Assembly (NCBI GenBank): GCA_951799405.1
Contig: OX637351.1
Coordinates: forward strand, 6,604,251-6,668,250
DNA length: 64,000 bases
From: Agapetus fuscipes
Lineage: Eukaryota; Arthropoda; Insecta; Trichoptera; Glossosomatidae
Reading direction: 5' to 3'
A program made the position numbers and the translations under genes. This document shows, piece by piece, positions 45,025-57,118 of this stretch (within the stretch, counting starts at the first letter, position 1; every line of letters begins with the position of its first letter). The notes beneath the pieces are model-generated. The model saw nothing but the letters and a program-made list of their open reading frames with translations, ran no database searches and was not told where the DNA came from.

Positions 45025-45335
45025 GACCGGTCCGTAGTCCAGTGGTAACACTTCGTACTCGTAAATGGAAGGTTGTGGGTTCGAATCCCGGCGGAGCATA
45101 AAAAATATACCATATATATATTTTCAAATATGCTCTTTGCTTGGTGAAAAAATTCATATACCTTTACCAAAGACCGGTCACTAAAGGTCCATCCGGCCTT
45201 ACAGCAACTGGGTTTTACTTGAGAATTGGCGCTTTCTACAGCGACGATCTAGCACGCAGAGGGCTCTTGAGGTGTGATACACACAAAAACAGCGCTCATC
45301 AACTAAATCAGTCTATTTTTTTTTAAATGGAAACA
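45025..45335 (+). mobile_element. SINE-B copy, full length
   Basis: Box A TAGTCCAGTGGTAACAC, box B GGTTCGAATCCC, body AGAATTGGCGCTTTCTACAG, tail AGCGCTCATCAACTAAATCA. Confidence 0.85.
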
Positions 45336-46330
45336 GCGCCTCTAGTGAACGTGATTTACCTTTGTGTAAAACTCTATGGTTGAGTTCTAATGCACATTTT
45401 CATACTCGAGACAGGTATTCACAAAAATCATAATTTACACCTTGCATATTAATAAATAATGTACGCCGGTCAAAGATTATGTAGGCTAGATATATACATA
45501 TTATGTGCTGTGGTAGCCGCTTCCTTTCTATCTGCTATTTTCTATGTACCCACTAGCCAGTCTCTCAAAGTTCCGTGAACCGAACGGTCGTGCGTGCTTT
45601 CTGAAGCGAAGAATTTACACCTGTACGAAGTAAAAATAATATAAAAAAACAACGAGTTAAATTGTGCAATCGACTTTCGATTTGATACGGTGTAAAAGAA
45701 GTGCATTTAAAATTTGTATAATCATTAAGTTTGAAAAAATTATACCTACCTGTGTTAATATGTTTTAATTATAAGGTAATACTTGTCGTAATTCAAAATT
45801 TGAAAGTTAAAAATATTAGTCTTTAAAAGATTTTAATCATATGGTAACATTGATTGTTTGTGGTAGTTCCAAATTCAAATGTTTGACATTTAAAGTTTTC
45901 TATATTTGAAAGTTGAAAACGTGTTTTTTTGTTTGTTGTTTTTATTGGGTGTGTTCGAATTTTGAAATACAAGTGAAATGTGATACCACATTTAAAAATA
46001 TTTTTTTCAACCATTTAAAATACCTGCCCAGTTTTATTTTGTGTGTTCCAATTTTGAATAGTATGGTTTGTTATTTTTTTTAGTTTATTTATTTTGGTGG
46101 TACTGCCGAAAAGCGGCCAACTGTAAATTTGTAGAGATATCTCGCTCAGATATTTTTATATTGTGTTCTTTTATTTCGATTTTAGATTCGTTTGTCGTCT
46201 GTTTCGATTGTGTGCCAGTATTTTTAGCCGCTGCTCTTTCGAATTTCGATTGGTCATGATTCGAAATTGAAAAAAAAACTGAATCGTTGTATACCTAACC
46301 ATCTTATGTGATACCTGTCTACATTTAGTT
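45336..46330. other. No feature recognised
   Basis: About 1 kb, strongly AT-rich, no coding motif and no family match inside the window. Confidence 0.4.
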
Positions 46331-46369
46331 TGCTATTACGAACTTTTTGCATTAAGATAGTGTATCGGA

Positions 46370-46620
46370 CTGACAAAATTATATACAAAGAAAGTGTGAA
46401 AAGAAAAAGAGGGAAGGGACGACTGAGAAAACTATGGAGTGATCAGATTGAGGAGATTGTGAAAGAATGGGATATACAAAGTGAGCGTAAAAGAAGAAAA
46501 TGCATGAAAAAGGTGATGTATATGAATGAATTGAAAGAGGTATGTCAGGATATGAAAAAATGGAGGCAGATCTGCAGAGGCTCTGGCCACCCCTAGCGGA
46601 ATGGCGACAGAGTTACAGTA
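46370..46620 (+). mobile_element. LINE family R 3' fragment
   Basis: Open frame KRKRGKGRLRKLWSDQIEEI and then MNELKEVCQDMKKWRQICRG, the family R end. Confidence 0.75.
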
Positions 46621-46689
46621 TCGGAACGGATATTTCAAATTTAAATATTTCCCAGCGAGCAAACGTTACAGGTCTGAAATATTATTATT

Positions 46690-47020
46690 AGGGTGATTTA
46701 TTTGATTAGCGCTGTTTTTCCGTGAATCACACCTCAAGAGCCCTCTGCGAGCTTGGTCATCGAAAAGCGACAATTCTCAAGCGAGACCCATTTGCGGTAA
46801 GGCTGGTGACCGGTTCATTTTTGTAAAGGTAAATGAATTTTTCAACCCAGCCATGAGCACATTTTTTTGCAACTACTACTACTAAGCTACATATATTGTG
46901 TAACTTCTTGTCTGCCATATTTTGAAAGTATAAATAAATTTTGTGCTCCGTCGGTAATCGAACTCACGACCTTCAGATTCCGAGTGTGTAGGGATAACCA
47001 CTAGACTACATACCGGTCGT
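46690..47020 (-). mobile_element. SINE-B copy with a SINE-A scrap inside
   Basis: B body and head in minus orientation. About 46877-46918 is a piece of a SINE-A 3' end (AAGCTACATATATTGTGTAAC). Confidence 0.75.
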
Positions 47021-47079
47021 TATTGCGCCTTTACAACCAATATATCAAAATTGAGGATGTATTTTCGCTGTCTGCCCTT

Positions 47080-47516
47080 GACTTATAGGTTGGTAGGAGG
47101 CTGACCATCCATACTGTAAAATAATGTTACCCCTGTTTCAAGGAAGGTTGGCAAGACTTGCACGGTTTATGTCCATTTGAGATTGGCTTGTTATATCGTA
47201 AGTCCACATGCTGCATGTTTAAGCGCGAACTTGTACGTGTATGCTTGTGGGAATGCATTTAATAGGAATCTTAAATGTAATATATCTTTGCGACTTATAT
47301 AATCTCACCTAAGTTGCAAAGATATGGTACATTGGGGATTCACATTACATGCATTCACACAAGCAGACACGTACAAGTAAGTGCTTGCACATGCTGCTTG
47401 TGAACATACAACATAAAAAGACAAATCTCAAATGGACATACACCCTGCAACTCCTGCCGTCCTCCCTGAAAAAGGGGTAACATTGGCAAAGTGAACCATT
47501 TTTACAGCATGGAACT
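47080..47516. repeat. Two family C copies joined tail to tail
   Basis: 47080-47310 in plus orientation and 47310-47516 in minus orientation meet at their GATTA-rich ends, forming a large inverted repeat. Confidence 0.75.
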
Positions 47517-47617
47517 TCGATTATAGATAGATTTGAAAGGAGTGAGTACATAATTTTGTCTATGTCAATTCACGTGTGGACCCCATTATTCCAAATTCAA
47601 ATTTGGTGCTCTGAGCT

Positions 47618-47781
47618 GAAAGTCTCATCACCACGGTAATTCTTACCTACTGAATTGCGGTAATATTTGTATGAAGACCTGTCAATCCAAGATGGCTGCG
47701 AGTGAACAGCTGATTGGTCTTCATACAAATATTACCGATAATCGGTAGGTAAGAATTGCCGTGGTGATGAGACTCCCAGCC
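47618..47781. mobile_element. Foldback MITE (family M1)
   Basis: Same arms as 4350-4527 (GTCTCATCACCACGGTAATT and inverse). Confidence 0.85.
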
Positions 47782-47814
47782 CTCACGTTAAGGCTCTGCT
47801 CACATTTTTTTTTT

Positions 47815-48122
47815 TTAAGAAATCCTGTGCGGGAGACTCCCTAGATTCTAGAGACTCAAGGGGTCTATGACACTTGTTGTAGTGCCGCAGAGGTGTACGA
47901 GCTTGGTCGTCGCTACAAAGCGCCATTACTCAAGCAAGACCCAGTTGCTGTAAGGCTGGATGGACCTTTGGTGACCGGTCATTGGTAAAGGTTTATGAAT
48001 TTTTCAACCCAGCGAAGAACAAATTAAAAAAAATAAATGGTATATATTTTTGTACTTCGAACCCACAACCTTCACATTCAGAGTCCGCAGTGTTACCACT
48101 GAGCTACGGACCGGTCCGGTCT
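47815..48122 (-). mobile_element. SINE-B with alternative tail module J
   Basis: B head and body at about 47895-48122; 47815-47894 is a different 3' module (GGAGACTCCCTAGATTCTAG, poly-T on plus) shared only with 60205-60522. Its last bases match the 3' end of LINE family Q. Confidence 0.8.
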
Positions 48123-48403
48123 AGGGCTACGGACCGGTCATTATTTCGAATTCAAATTTGGAATGGTTAAGGCTCTGCTCACCTTAAGGCTGTGCTTGAT
48201 TTTTTTTATTGGAAAATGAAATTACTTTGTTTACACAACATGACGTGTATGCAGAGGAAGAATTATGTCTTATTGCATGAATCCAATAGTTAATTATACC
48301 AAGCCACATGTTTCCATGCTGTATAACTTTATTATATTCGTGCTAATAGTATTATATGCACCTTGCAAGTGTTTTTATTTTCGATTTCTATATCGTAATA
48401 TCG

Positions 48404-48702
48404 TCCGGTCGATAGCTCAGTTGGTAGAGTGCTTGCAATCTACCCCGTGAGCTCGGGTTCGAATCCCACCGAGGAGGTTGTCAGAAATGATTTCCTATTT
48501 CGGTGTTTATTTCAAACCCCATAATAAAAATACCGACAAGGTTTACTCAGCCTTCACAAGAAATGAGTACCAGCCCCCTCGGGAGCTGGGAAACCCCCAC
48601 TTCAACTGAAGTGGTTGGCGTAAGGCTTCAACTCGCCACATGCGACCCCTTCGGGGATAACGCGGCAAGAAGTTACACTATATGTGTAGCTTAGTTGCGT
48701 TT
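48404..48702 (+). mobile_element. SINE-A copy
   Basis: Box A TAGCTCAGTTGGTAGAGTGC, box B GGGTTCGAATCCCACC, complete body with a short deletion at the GGCCGGCC region. Confidence 0.85.
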
Positions 48703-48837
48703 TTTTTTTTGCGTAATATAATCGTTTCCGATCGGGTTTGTGTATGTTTGTGTACCCTTCCCAATTTAATCTGGTTTTATGTTTTTTATTGTTAGTGTAC
48801 TCGTATTAACACTGAAAATTCATGTTTAGAAATCATT

Positions 48838-48915
48838 TGTGACACCCTCGGTGGGTTTCGAATCCGAGTTCTCGGCATGTAATGAAAGCACGCTACCAAC
48901 TGAGCTATCGACAGG
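48838..48915 (-). mobile_element. SINE-A head fragment
   Basis: Only the tRNA-like part remains (TCGAATCCGAG, CCAACTGAGCTATCGAC on plus). Confidence 0.7.
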
Positions 48916-49252
48916 ACTTTTCATACTAAAACTCTTTTTTTTTCACTTTTATTTAAAAAAATAAGCAACATTCTTAACTTAAGCGAAGTCATTTAACAAA
49001 CAATATTCTTTTTTAAAATATTCCTACCCGTGACATCTGTTTAAATATAAATTACATTTTTTTTGGCATAGTATCATATTCTAAAACCTAAATTAACTTT
49101 TAATCTATCCTGTTTATCCGTTTAAATAATGTTTTATTTTTTAATTTGAGAAAAGATTTCTCCTAGTGCAGGTCTTTGAATACTAGTTTTTAAAATAATA
49201 CTTGATTTCGTGGTTCCTTATCTTCTTCCTCTTCTTTATGGCGAATTTTCGC
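48916..49252. other. No feature recognised
   Basis: AT-rich spacer. Confidence 0.4.
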
Positions 49253-49945
49253 GGAGACGGCAAGAGTTGCAGGGCTTGTGTTTATGCGAGATTGGGTTTT
49301 TATGGTGTAAGTTAACGTCACTAAGACAAACTCGATCTTAAAGAGTCAACTTTTAGAGATCAAAATGGACGCCAGGAGAATGTTGAATATTTAAGAAACC
49401 AAAAAAATACGTATGTCATGAACTTTTTATAATATTTAAGGCTTTTTATGTTTTGGTGACATGCTTAATTTCAATGTTACAACTTTACGCATGCGCCCGT
49501 TGTGCCACCTGAAAAGTTATTTTTTCTATGTAGGCATTTACAAATTTTGTTTGAAGGATTATCTTATACAGAAAAAGTTTCTTCCAACATTTCGCACGTT
49601 TAATAATAAAGAGAAATAACTCGAAAATTGGGAAAATCGAGATTTTGTAATAAAACGCAAGACCAATGCGAGAAGAATAGGGAGAATGCGACAGCCGTTC
49701 AATTTGGACGAATATGACCGAGATAAAACATCGGCCGCCTTTTTCATCCCATACAAGTTGTACTGGCTGTCTGAACTTCAAACGTGATTTCCCAACATTC
49801 ATGTTTTTTGAGTTATTGCTCTTTATTATTAAACGTGCGATTTGTTAGAATTGTTAGGAGACATGGCATATGTAAGCACCAACTTTTACTTGTCTGTGTA
49901 ATGCGAATCTCAAATGTAATATACATTTGCAGCTAAGATTATAGA
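49253..49945 (+). repeat. Family C copy split by family F and a TIR element
   Basis: C sequence at 49253-49315 resumes at about 49859. The insert is family F in inverse orientation (49345-49580), itself followed by a TIR element (49590-49848). Confidence 0.6.
49590..49848. mobile_element. TIR element, about 255 bp
   Basis: GCACGTTTAATAATAAAGAG on the left is matched by CTCTTTATTATTAAACGTGC on the right. Confidence 0.75.
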
Positions 49946-50534
49946 TTTCAGATAGCACGTGTGACAAAAAAGGTAAACCTTTAAGATGGTGATGTAGTTA
50001 CGATTTTATTTGGGTTGTTGTTAATCATATTGCAATTTATTTATTTTTCAAGATTTATTTTACGCAATGTCGCCTTACAATGCACTGATTTCTAGCTCTT
50101 GGCTTATCGACTTCACGGCTCAATGTTTCAATCGACAAGTTCAGACGGACGTTTCTCGACTGTTCTCGATTTCTCGAATATAGTGGATGATTCCAGACCG
50201 GTCTACTGTCATAAAGAAGATTCTTCGATTGGGATTACTCGAGGTCAAGAATTTGTATTGGGGAATCGTAGAAAAAACATCACAATGCATAATTTGTCCA
50301 CCTGTGATGTTTGTTGTTGATCGTAGCGGTCTTGTCCGTTAGATTTTTGTGTAATGATGGCTAGGTGCTGCCTGTACCTACCATCACTACGGACATGGGG
50401 GGCACCGTCGATGATTTGGGATTTTCGGGGCCGATGGACCGTTTAGCGCTTACTTGCGAAATGGTGTAACAGCCATGGACGGATAACCATTTACCAAAAA
50501 TATTGAATTATTTTAATTTCATTTTTTTTATGTA
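49946..50534. other. Spacer, possibly LTR-derived
   Basis: Contains ACATGGGGGGCACCGTCGATG, reminiscent of a purine tract next to an LTR, and TTTATTTTACGCAATGTC, similar to 16650. No pair of LTRs found. Confidence 0.3.
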
Positions 50535-51075
50535 TTTCCTTGACTTATAGGTAGGTATGCGGCTGACCACCCATGCTGTAGAAAACGGTTCACTTTGCCA
50601 ATGTCACCCCTGTTTCAGGGAAGGTCGGCAAAAGCTGCACAGGGTTTATGTTCATTTGAGGTTTGAATTTTAATTTGTAAGTACACATTCAGCATTTGTA
50701 AGCGCGAACTTACACGTGTCTGTTTGTGGGTATGCATTTGATATGAGCTTTAAATGTTAGTGTATATTTGTAACCGTTGACCGAAAAGTTGAATGAAAGA
50801 ACTGTCGTGTGACCGACTTGTCCGTGCCCAATATATCTGTGGACGAGTTGTCAAGTTGCAAAGATATGTTATATTGGAGATTTACATTATAAGCATTTCC
50901 ACATGCAGACACGTATAAGTTTGCGCTCACACATGCCGCATGTGGACCTGCAATATAAAACCCAATAAATGAACATAAGCCCTGCAACTCTTGCCCACCT
51001 TCCCTGAAACACGGGTGACATTGGCAAAGTGAACCATTTTCAACAGTATGGGTGGTCAGCCGCATACCAACAACT
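50535..51075. repeat. Two family C copies flanking a family E phrase
   Basis: 50535-50775 plus orientation, 50853-51075 minus orientation, with GTCGTGTGACCGACTTGTCC in between. Confidence 0.75.
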
Positions 51076-51084
51076 GTTCGCTCC

Positions 51085-51330
51085 CCAAGTTCTTGTTTGC
51101 CGTATAGACCAATTATGTCAAATATGCCTCAATCTTTACTACTTTACTAATCTCAAATTCTACACAATCTGAGCTTAGAAAAAACGAAAAACTCGATAAT
51201 GTGAGAGTTGTTTTAAATATTTTTTAAATTAATTTCCTGTTTTAATAAGACACATTGGTCCAGGACACATGCAAACATTGCTCATGTAAAATTAGCTTAA
51301 TGGTCTATACGGCAAACAAGAACTAAGGCA
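51085..51330. mobile_element. TIR element (family N), copy 2
   Basis: Same termini and interior (GATAATGTGAGAGTTGTTTT) as 44752-45000. Confidence 0.8.
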
Positions 51331-51777
51331 GCGTGTTGTCTGTGATCGAAGGTTCTCTTTGGTCCTTCACGACACAAGTAAACAATTGATCATCTTGCCC
51401 GCAATATCACGAGTTTGAAACGCCTGCTGTGTGGCTACTGCCTCATACTGTTTTTGATTTTTGAAATGTTTTCTCGACAGTTTTGCACCCCTGCCTGAAC
51501 CATCTAATTTGAAGAGTCCGTGCATTACGCTCGCTGAGTTTTTTGTCCATTATTTCTCATCTCCCTTGTGCAACACCGATGCCAGTCTAAAACATCGCAG
51601 TGAACAACCATCGCGTAAATATAGAAATATGTATGAAAACTTCAGCACTCACCAGAGGCGCTGTCGTGTCTTACGTGCATTTTATTCGTTTAGTTTTTTA
51701 CGCAATATTGTATACTCGTGATGATTCGTGTATTTGCTATTTCTATTCACCATTGGCCGAATCATCTTCTTTACTGT
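51331..51777. other. No feature recognised
   Basis: The 86-codon frame at 51461 shows no known motif. Confidence 0.35.
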
Positions 51778-52330
51778 AATCTATAATCTAAGTTGCAAAG
51801 ATATATTAACATTTAAAATTCATATTGTTACTAAAATTCATATTGAATGCGAATAAGACAAAAGTATTAGTTTTTGACAGGAATGAAGTATGTGAGGAAC
51901 TTACAATTAATTTGAATGGAATAAAAGTTGAAGTAGTGAATGAGTTTGACTATTTAGGAAGTAAGGAAGGGAAAACACTAAAAGATAGAGTGAGAAACGA
52001 ATGGGTCCTGAATGAATGCTGAGTAAAAGAAAGCGTGAAAGTTCAAAGAAGTGTGATGCGATGGTTTGGACATATTGAAAGGATGAATGAAGACCGACTG
52101 TCAAAAAAAGTGTATTAAGGGAATGTAATAGGTAAGCGTGGAAAGGGAAGACCTAGGAAAGAATGAATTGATCAGATAAGTGAGGTTGCGATTGAATGGA
52201 ATTTACAGAGTGGAAACAAGAGAAGAGCATGCATGAAAAGAGTGATGAAATTAGATGAGATGAAAGAAGTATGCAAGGACAGAGTCAAGTGGAGGCAGTT
52301 GTGTGGAGGTACCGGCCACCCCTAGAGGAA
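51778..52330 (+). mobile_element. LINE family R 3' part, after a family C end
   Basis: 51778-51830 is a C end. From about 51835: [77 protein letters not shown]. Frameshifts near 51975 and 52020-52110. The longest copy of this family in the window. Confidence 0.8.
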
Positions 52331-52364
52331 TGGCGGCAGGATACAAGACAAGACAAGACTGGCT

Positions 52365-52580
52365 ATTACTTTACTTAAGGGTTGGTATACGGCTGACCAC
52401 ATATGCTGTAAAAAATGGTTCACTTGGCCAATATCACCTCTGTTTCAGGGAAGGTAGCATAAAAACCCAAATTCCAAATGGCCATACACCTTGCAACTCT
52501 TGCCGAACTTCCTTGAAACAGGGGCGATATTGGCCAAGTGAACCACTGAAAGTATGGGTGGTCAGCGTCATATCAACCTT
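52365..52580. repeat. Two family C halves in inverted orientation
   Basis: GGTTCACTTGGCCAATATCA on the left faces GATATTGGCCAAGTGAACC on the right; joined near 52460. Confidence 0.75.
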
Positions 52581-52582
52581 TA

Positions 52583-53045
52583 ACGACCGGTTCGTAGTTC
52601 AGTGGTAACACTTCGGACTCTGAATGGGAAGGTTGTGGGTTCGATTCCCGGCAAATTTGCTCTTCACTGGGTTGAAAAATTCATAAACTTTTACCAATGA
52701 CCGGTCACCAAAGGTCCATCCAGCCTTACAGCAACTGGGTCTCGCTTGAGAATTGGCGCTTTGTAGCTACGACGACCAAGCTCTTAAAAAGGTCGGTAGC
52801 TCAATTGGTAGAATGCTTGCATTCCATGCCGAGAGTAAGGGTTAGATCTCAAGGTTTACTCAGCCTTCAAAATAAATGAGAACCAGCCCCCTCGGGAGCT
52901 GGGAAACCCTCGCTTCAACTGAAGTGGTTCGTGTAATGCTGGCCCCCTTTCCTGTAAAAATAAATAGGTCCCGAATCGCCACATGCGACCCCTTCGGGGA
53001 CAATGCAGGCAGGAAGTTACACTATATGTGTATTTTAGTTGCATA
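52583..53045 (+). mobile_element. Full-length B+A dimeric SINE
   Basis: 52583-52785 is SINE-B from its tRNA-like head through the AGCTACGACGACCAAGCTC region, then immediately SINE-A head AGGTCGGTAGCTCAATTGGT. The A part lacks about 60 bases after box B (GTTAGATCTCAAGGTTTACT). Confidence 0.9.
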
Positions 53046-53371
53046 CAAATACACTCAAGGAACAAAAAAAATAATACATACGTAACCATCATACTTGAAA
53101 ATTAATCTATCCAAAATGGCGGAATAATGCCTTATTATACAATGGAATAAATATTTGAACAAAAGGATGGAATGATTTAGTTTTGTTATTGTGCGTTTCC
53201 CTCCATTTCATTTCGCTTCCCATGATTTTAAATAAATACCGACACGACCTCCATTTTGTGTGCATTTATAATAGGATCGAATAAAAAAAAAATCCATGTA
53301 TTATTGTATACTGTATCCATAAGAAATGAAGGTCAGATTAAATCTAATGTTCCTTTGACTTAATCTGTTTT
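53046..53371. other. No feature recognised
   Basis: AT-rich spacer. Confidence 0.35.
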
Positions 53372-53755
53372 GGGCTGACCACCCATACTATAAAAATACT
53401 TCACTTCACCAAGGTAGGTACTGGCGTTTTCATGACTCATTCCTTTGCCAAACTGCCGGCTTATGGAATGGTCTACCAGTATCTGTGTTCCCTTCCTAAT
53501 TTAATCCGGTTTTATTCAAAACCAACATCAATCGCCACTCCCTTGCAGCGCCTCACGACAGAAGCTAGAACTCAAGCAACACCCCTGCGGCACCCTTCCA
53601 GGGTGACATAGACCCCCAAGACTTTCAAGAATTGGGGAGCCTCCCGCATAGGATTCCTTGAAAAAAAAGGTCACTTATGTTTCAGGTATGAGTTGCAGGA
53701 TTTATGTTCATTTCAGGTGTGTGTTTTTACTTTGCTAGTACACATGCGCCAACCA
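53372..53755 (+). repeat. Family C copy split by LINE family Q
   Basis: C pieces at 53372-53420 and 53677-53755; the LINE fills the gap. Confidence 0.65.
53421..53676 (+). mobile_element. LINE family Q 3' end
   Basis: AGLWNGLPVSVFPS motif, then a 3' UTR ending GGGAGCCTCCCGCATAGGAT and an A run. Matches 27255-27479. Confidence 0.75.
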
Positions 53756-53756
53756 C

Positions 53757-53925
53757 TTCAGTTCAAGTGGGGGTTTCCCAGCTCCTGGGGCTGGCATTTC
53801 TTGTGAAGGTTGAGTAAACCTTGCCTTTAGACAATCTTATCTGACACCGTCGGTGGTATTCGAACCCGAGCTCTCGGCATGGAATGCAAGCACATTATCA
53901 ACTGAGCTATCGACCGGGCTTCCAA
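53757..53925 (-). mobile_element. SINE-A copy, 3'-truncated
   Basis: tRNA-like head at 53845-53925 and the first part of the body in minus orientation. Confidence 0.75.
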
Positions 53926-53944
53926 ACTTTACAATAATGAATTT

Positions 53945-54245
53945 CTTGGACCGGTCCGTAGTCCAGTGGCAACACTTCGGGCTCGTAAATGGAAGGTTGT
54001 GGATTCAAATCCCGGCGGAGCACAAAATATACCATTTATATTTCCAAATGTGCTCTTCGCTGGGTTGAAAAATTCATAAACCTTTACCAAAGACCGGTCA
54101 CTGAAAGGTCCATCCAACCTTACAACAGCTGGGTCTTGCTTGAGAATTGGCGCTTTCTACAGCGACGACCAACCTCGCAGTGGGCTCTTGAGGTGTGATG
54201 CACACAAAACAGCGCTCACCAAATAAATCATCCTATTATTATTAT
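53945..54245 (+). mobile_element. SINE-B copy, full length with (ATT)n tail
   Basis: Preceded by ATTTCTTGGACCGGTCC as in the 5S-linked copy. Ends ACCAAATAAATCATCCTATT followed by ATT repeats. Confidence 0.9.
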
Positions 54246-54494
54246 TATTCGGTGTAAATTTACATTGGATTTCGCTTTAATCTAAATAGATTGATATTTG
54301 AATAGATATACTTGCCGTGTACACAGAAAACCTTGATGGTTCACATGACTTGCTTGAAATGATCACTATTTGAAATCTAATCTACAAAATGGCGTCTCAT
54401 TATTCAGAAGAATAAAATTTATTCGTAAAGGAAGTAGTTACAGATCGTGTCGGTAATGAAATCAAGAAGACTACTGTAGTCTACTATAACTGTA
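54246..54494. other. No feature recognised
   Basis: AT-rich spacer. Confidence 0.3.
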
Positions 54495-54600
54495 ACAGTT
54501 GGCCGGACATGTAGCACGTGCAGAGGACTCCAGGATCATTAGAACTGTCTTGGATGGTGCCCCCTCAGGTGTTAGACCACTCGGACGTTCTAGGATGCGG
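54495..54600 (+). mobile_element. LINE fragment matching 14275-14625
   Basis: Reads GHVARAEDSRIIRTVLDGAP and SGVRPLGRS. Confidence 0.7.
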
Positions 54601-54631
<31 letters not shown>

Positions 54632-54790
54632 TGATTTCTTTCCTGTGGCGCCATTTGATGGTCCAGGACCATCTCAAGGGCGCCATGGCTTCTGGAGAAA
54701 AACAGTGTCTTCAGTCCCTTACTGAAGGTGGTGGTAGGCTGGCGGGCAAATTGTTCCAGGCAACCGGCCCGGCCACCGCAAACCTCTATA
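54600..54790 (-). mobile_element. 3' end of the CR1/L2-like LINE
   Basis: Close to 30840-31020: GGTCCAGGACCATCTCAAGG and a longer (TGA)n tail of at least nine units. Confidence 0.85.
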
Positions 54791-55284
54791 AATTTTGTAA
54801 AAGCTATACAAATTTTGCATTAATAATAATCATACTACTGCCAGATTTTTACATAAGTATTTAAGATTTTTAATAAGATTTTTTAGTATAAGTGGTACAA
54901 ACGAATAAACTCCCCCCCATTAGGGTTACTAATGGGGGGAAATATATAAAAAAAAAAAAAAACTAGTGCCAGATTGTTCTATACACTGTGTTTGCATGTA
55001 CAGTCGCACGTAGGTACTCCAAGTTCTTAAAATTAATCTACGAAGATGACATAATCCCAGAAGCAGATGTCTTCCATAATAATGCATTTTGGTCAGTGTC
55101 CAAATGACCCATTTGTCTTTGAGTTTTACGTTTTTGTCGGTTCATTTGTAAGTCAGAAATACTTGTGTCTTCAGCGTCTACAATCATAGACTAACCAAGA
55201 AAACATCCAAAATCGACAGAGCTGAGAAACGAATAGAAATGAGAGCGAGCGTAGCTTAGTGGTTAACGTATCCGACTTCAGTTT
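54791..55284. other. Spacer with family G fragment and tRNA-like scrap
   Basis: 54960-55025 is a family G unit. 55247-55290 has a lone box A (GCGTAGCTTAGTGGTTAACG) without a box B. Confidence 0.4.
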
Positions 55285-55665
55285 CAATCTTATTTAAGTT
55301 GCAAAGATAACATTGATATAGAAAGCTCATTTTTAAAGCAGACACGTTTGAGTTCGCGCCTACAAATGCTGCACGTGTGCTCACAAAATAAACCAAACTT
55401 CACATCTAATCTAAATCTAAATCTAAGCTGCAAAGATATGTATCATTTGAGATTCATATTAAATGCATTCCCACAAGCAGACATGCATAATTTCGCGCTT
55501 ACACATGCTGCATGTGGACCTACAATATAAAAACCCCAATCTCAAATGAACATAAGCCCTGCAACTCTTGCCGACCTTCCCTGAAGCAGGGGTGACATTG
55601 GCAAAGTGAACCATTTTTTACAGTATGGGTGGTCAGCCGCATACCAACCTATCAGTCAAGGAGTA
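55285..55665 (-). repeat. Two family C copies in tandem
   Basis: 55285-55398 truncated, 55400-55665 full length. Confidence 0.8.
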
Positions 55666-55954
55666 TGATGAACATAATATGCCCTGAATCCTAAAATAGT
55701 TATTTATGCCACTGCCAAGTAATGATAGTCTTTTTAACACGAGTGCTAGTTTGTGCCATGAGGCGCAGCCGAATGGCACAATAGAAAGCACGAGTGTTAC
55801 AAAGACTAATTACGTGCAGTGGCGTACAATACTTTTTCTACGACCATGAGAGAATTAACAAAATAGTGAATAATAGTCATTATAATGTACTCGTCCATTT
55901 GAAGTAATTACAACCTTACCTTTGTCAAAACGTGTGATTTATCATTCCCTTCGA
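55666..55954. other. No feature recognised
   Basis: A short imperfect inverted repeat lies around 55740-55810. No gene. Confidence 0.35.
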
Positions 55955-56185
55955 TTATCTAATCTAACCTAAGTTGTAAAAATAAATTATATTTAGGTTT
56001 CATATTGAATTCATGCCCACAAGCCGACACATATGTATAAGGTCGCGCTTTTACATCCTGCATATAAGCTTAAACATTCAAACCCAAAACTCAAATAAAC
56101 ATATGCCCTGCAGTTGTATTGGCAGGTGAACCAAATTTGTACAGCATAGGTGATCAACCTCATACTCACCTATTAACCAAGTAAC
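55955..56185 (-). repeat. Family C copy, diverged
   Basis: TAACCTAAGTTGTAAAAATA end and a degraded body to about TACTCACCTATTAACCAAG. Confidence 0.65.
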
Positions 56186-56377
56186 TTTTTGAGTTTGTTT
56201 ATTTTTTGCGGTGAAATTTTTTGTATTGTTTTCCTTTCAAGCCTTTTATTTTCCATTGAAAAAAGGAAAGCTTTATTTGGAGCAATCCGATAAATAAATT
56301 CGATAAATTTTAGCACTATTAACAATTTTTATTTGACTCTACACATAAAATATACTTATTTATTTTCATCTGAACAG

Positions 56378-56499
56378 GGCTGAAAGTCTCATCACCACGG
56401 TAATTCCTACCTACCGAATATCACTAATATTGTATGAAGCCTAATCAGCTGATCGCTTGCGGCCATCTTGGATTGACAGGTCTTCATACCCCCATACAA
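56378..56499. mobile_element. Foldback MITE (family M1), rearranged
   Basis: Left arm intact (CTGAAAGTCTCATCACCACG); the centre is inverted relative to the other copies and the right arm is mostly lost. Confidence 0.65.
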
Positions 56500-56837
56500 G
56501 GTTGACATTTGAAATTAAAAAATGGTTCCAATTCTGACAATGCGCATGCGCACATGTTCATTTTAACACGGTTACCGGTTGCATAATGTAACATTATGCA
56601 ACGGGTGTAGAAATGTATGGCATTGTGATTGCGTTAGCCGTTTTGTATTTAGTAAATTACCAAATGGGAGTAGAAAATAAGACTTTTTCGTGCTAAAACT
56701 GGCTTAAAAGGTGCGATTTGAATTTAAGATATCTAAAAAAGACAATTTAAGCGCCCTTGGGGTGGTTAGTGCCATTAAACGGCGCTTTATACAAATTAAC
56801 CAATTATTATTATTATTAATGTTGGTAGAGTGAGTGA
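56500..56837. other. No feature recognised
   Basis: Contains a short inverted-like GGTTGCATAATGTAACATTATGCAAC. No gene. Confidence 0.35.
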
Positions 56838-57118
56838 GTTGGTAGAGTGCTTGCCTTCTACCCCGTGAGCTCGGGTTCGAATCCCACGGAGGGTGTCAGA
56901 AATGATTTCCTATTTCGGTGTTTATTTCAAACCCCATAATAAAAATACCGGCAAGGTTTACTCAGCCGTCACAAGAAATGAGTACCAGCCCCCTCGGGAG
57001 CTGGGAAACCCCCACTTCAACTGAAGTGGTTGGCGTAAGGCCGGCCCCCTTACCTGTAAAAATAAATAGGTTCAACTCGCCACATGCGACCCCTTCGGGG
57101 ATAACGCGGCAAGAAGTT
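56838..57118 (+). mobile_element. SINE-A copy
   Basis: Head AGTTGGTAGAGTGCTTGC, box B GGGTTCGAATCCCA, full body to CGGCAAGAAGTTAG. Confidence 0.85.

Noticed and set aside
47080..47516. Terminal-inverted-repeat transposon made of family C
   Set aside because: Single C copies occur alone with the same ends, so the inversion is two copies meeting and not one element.
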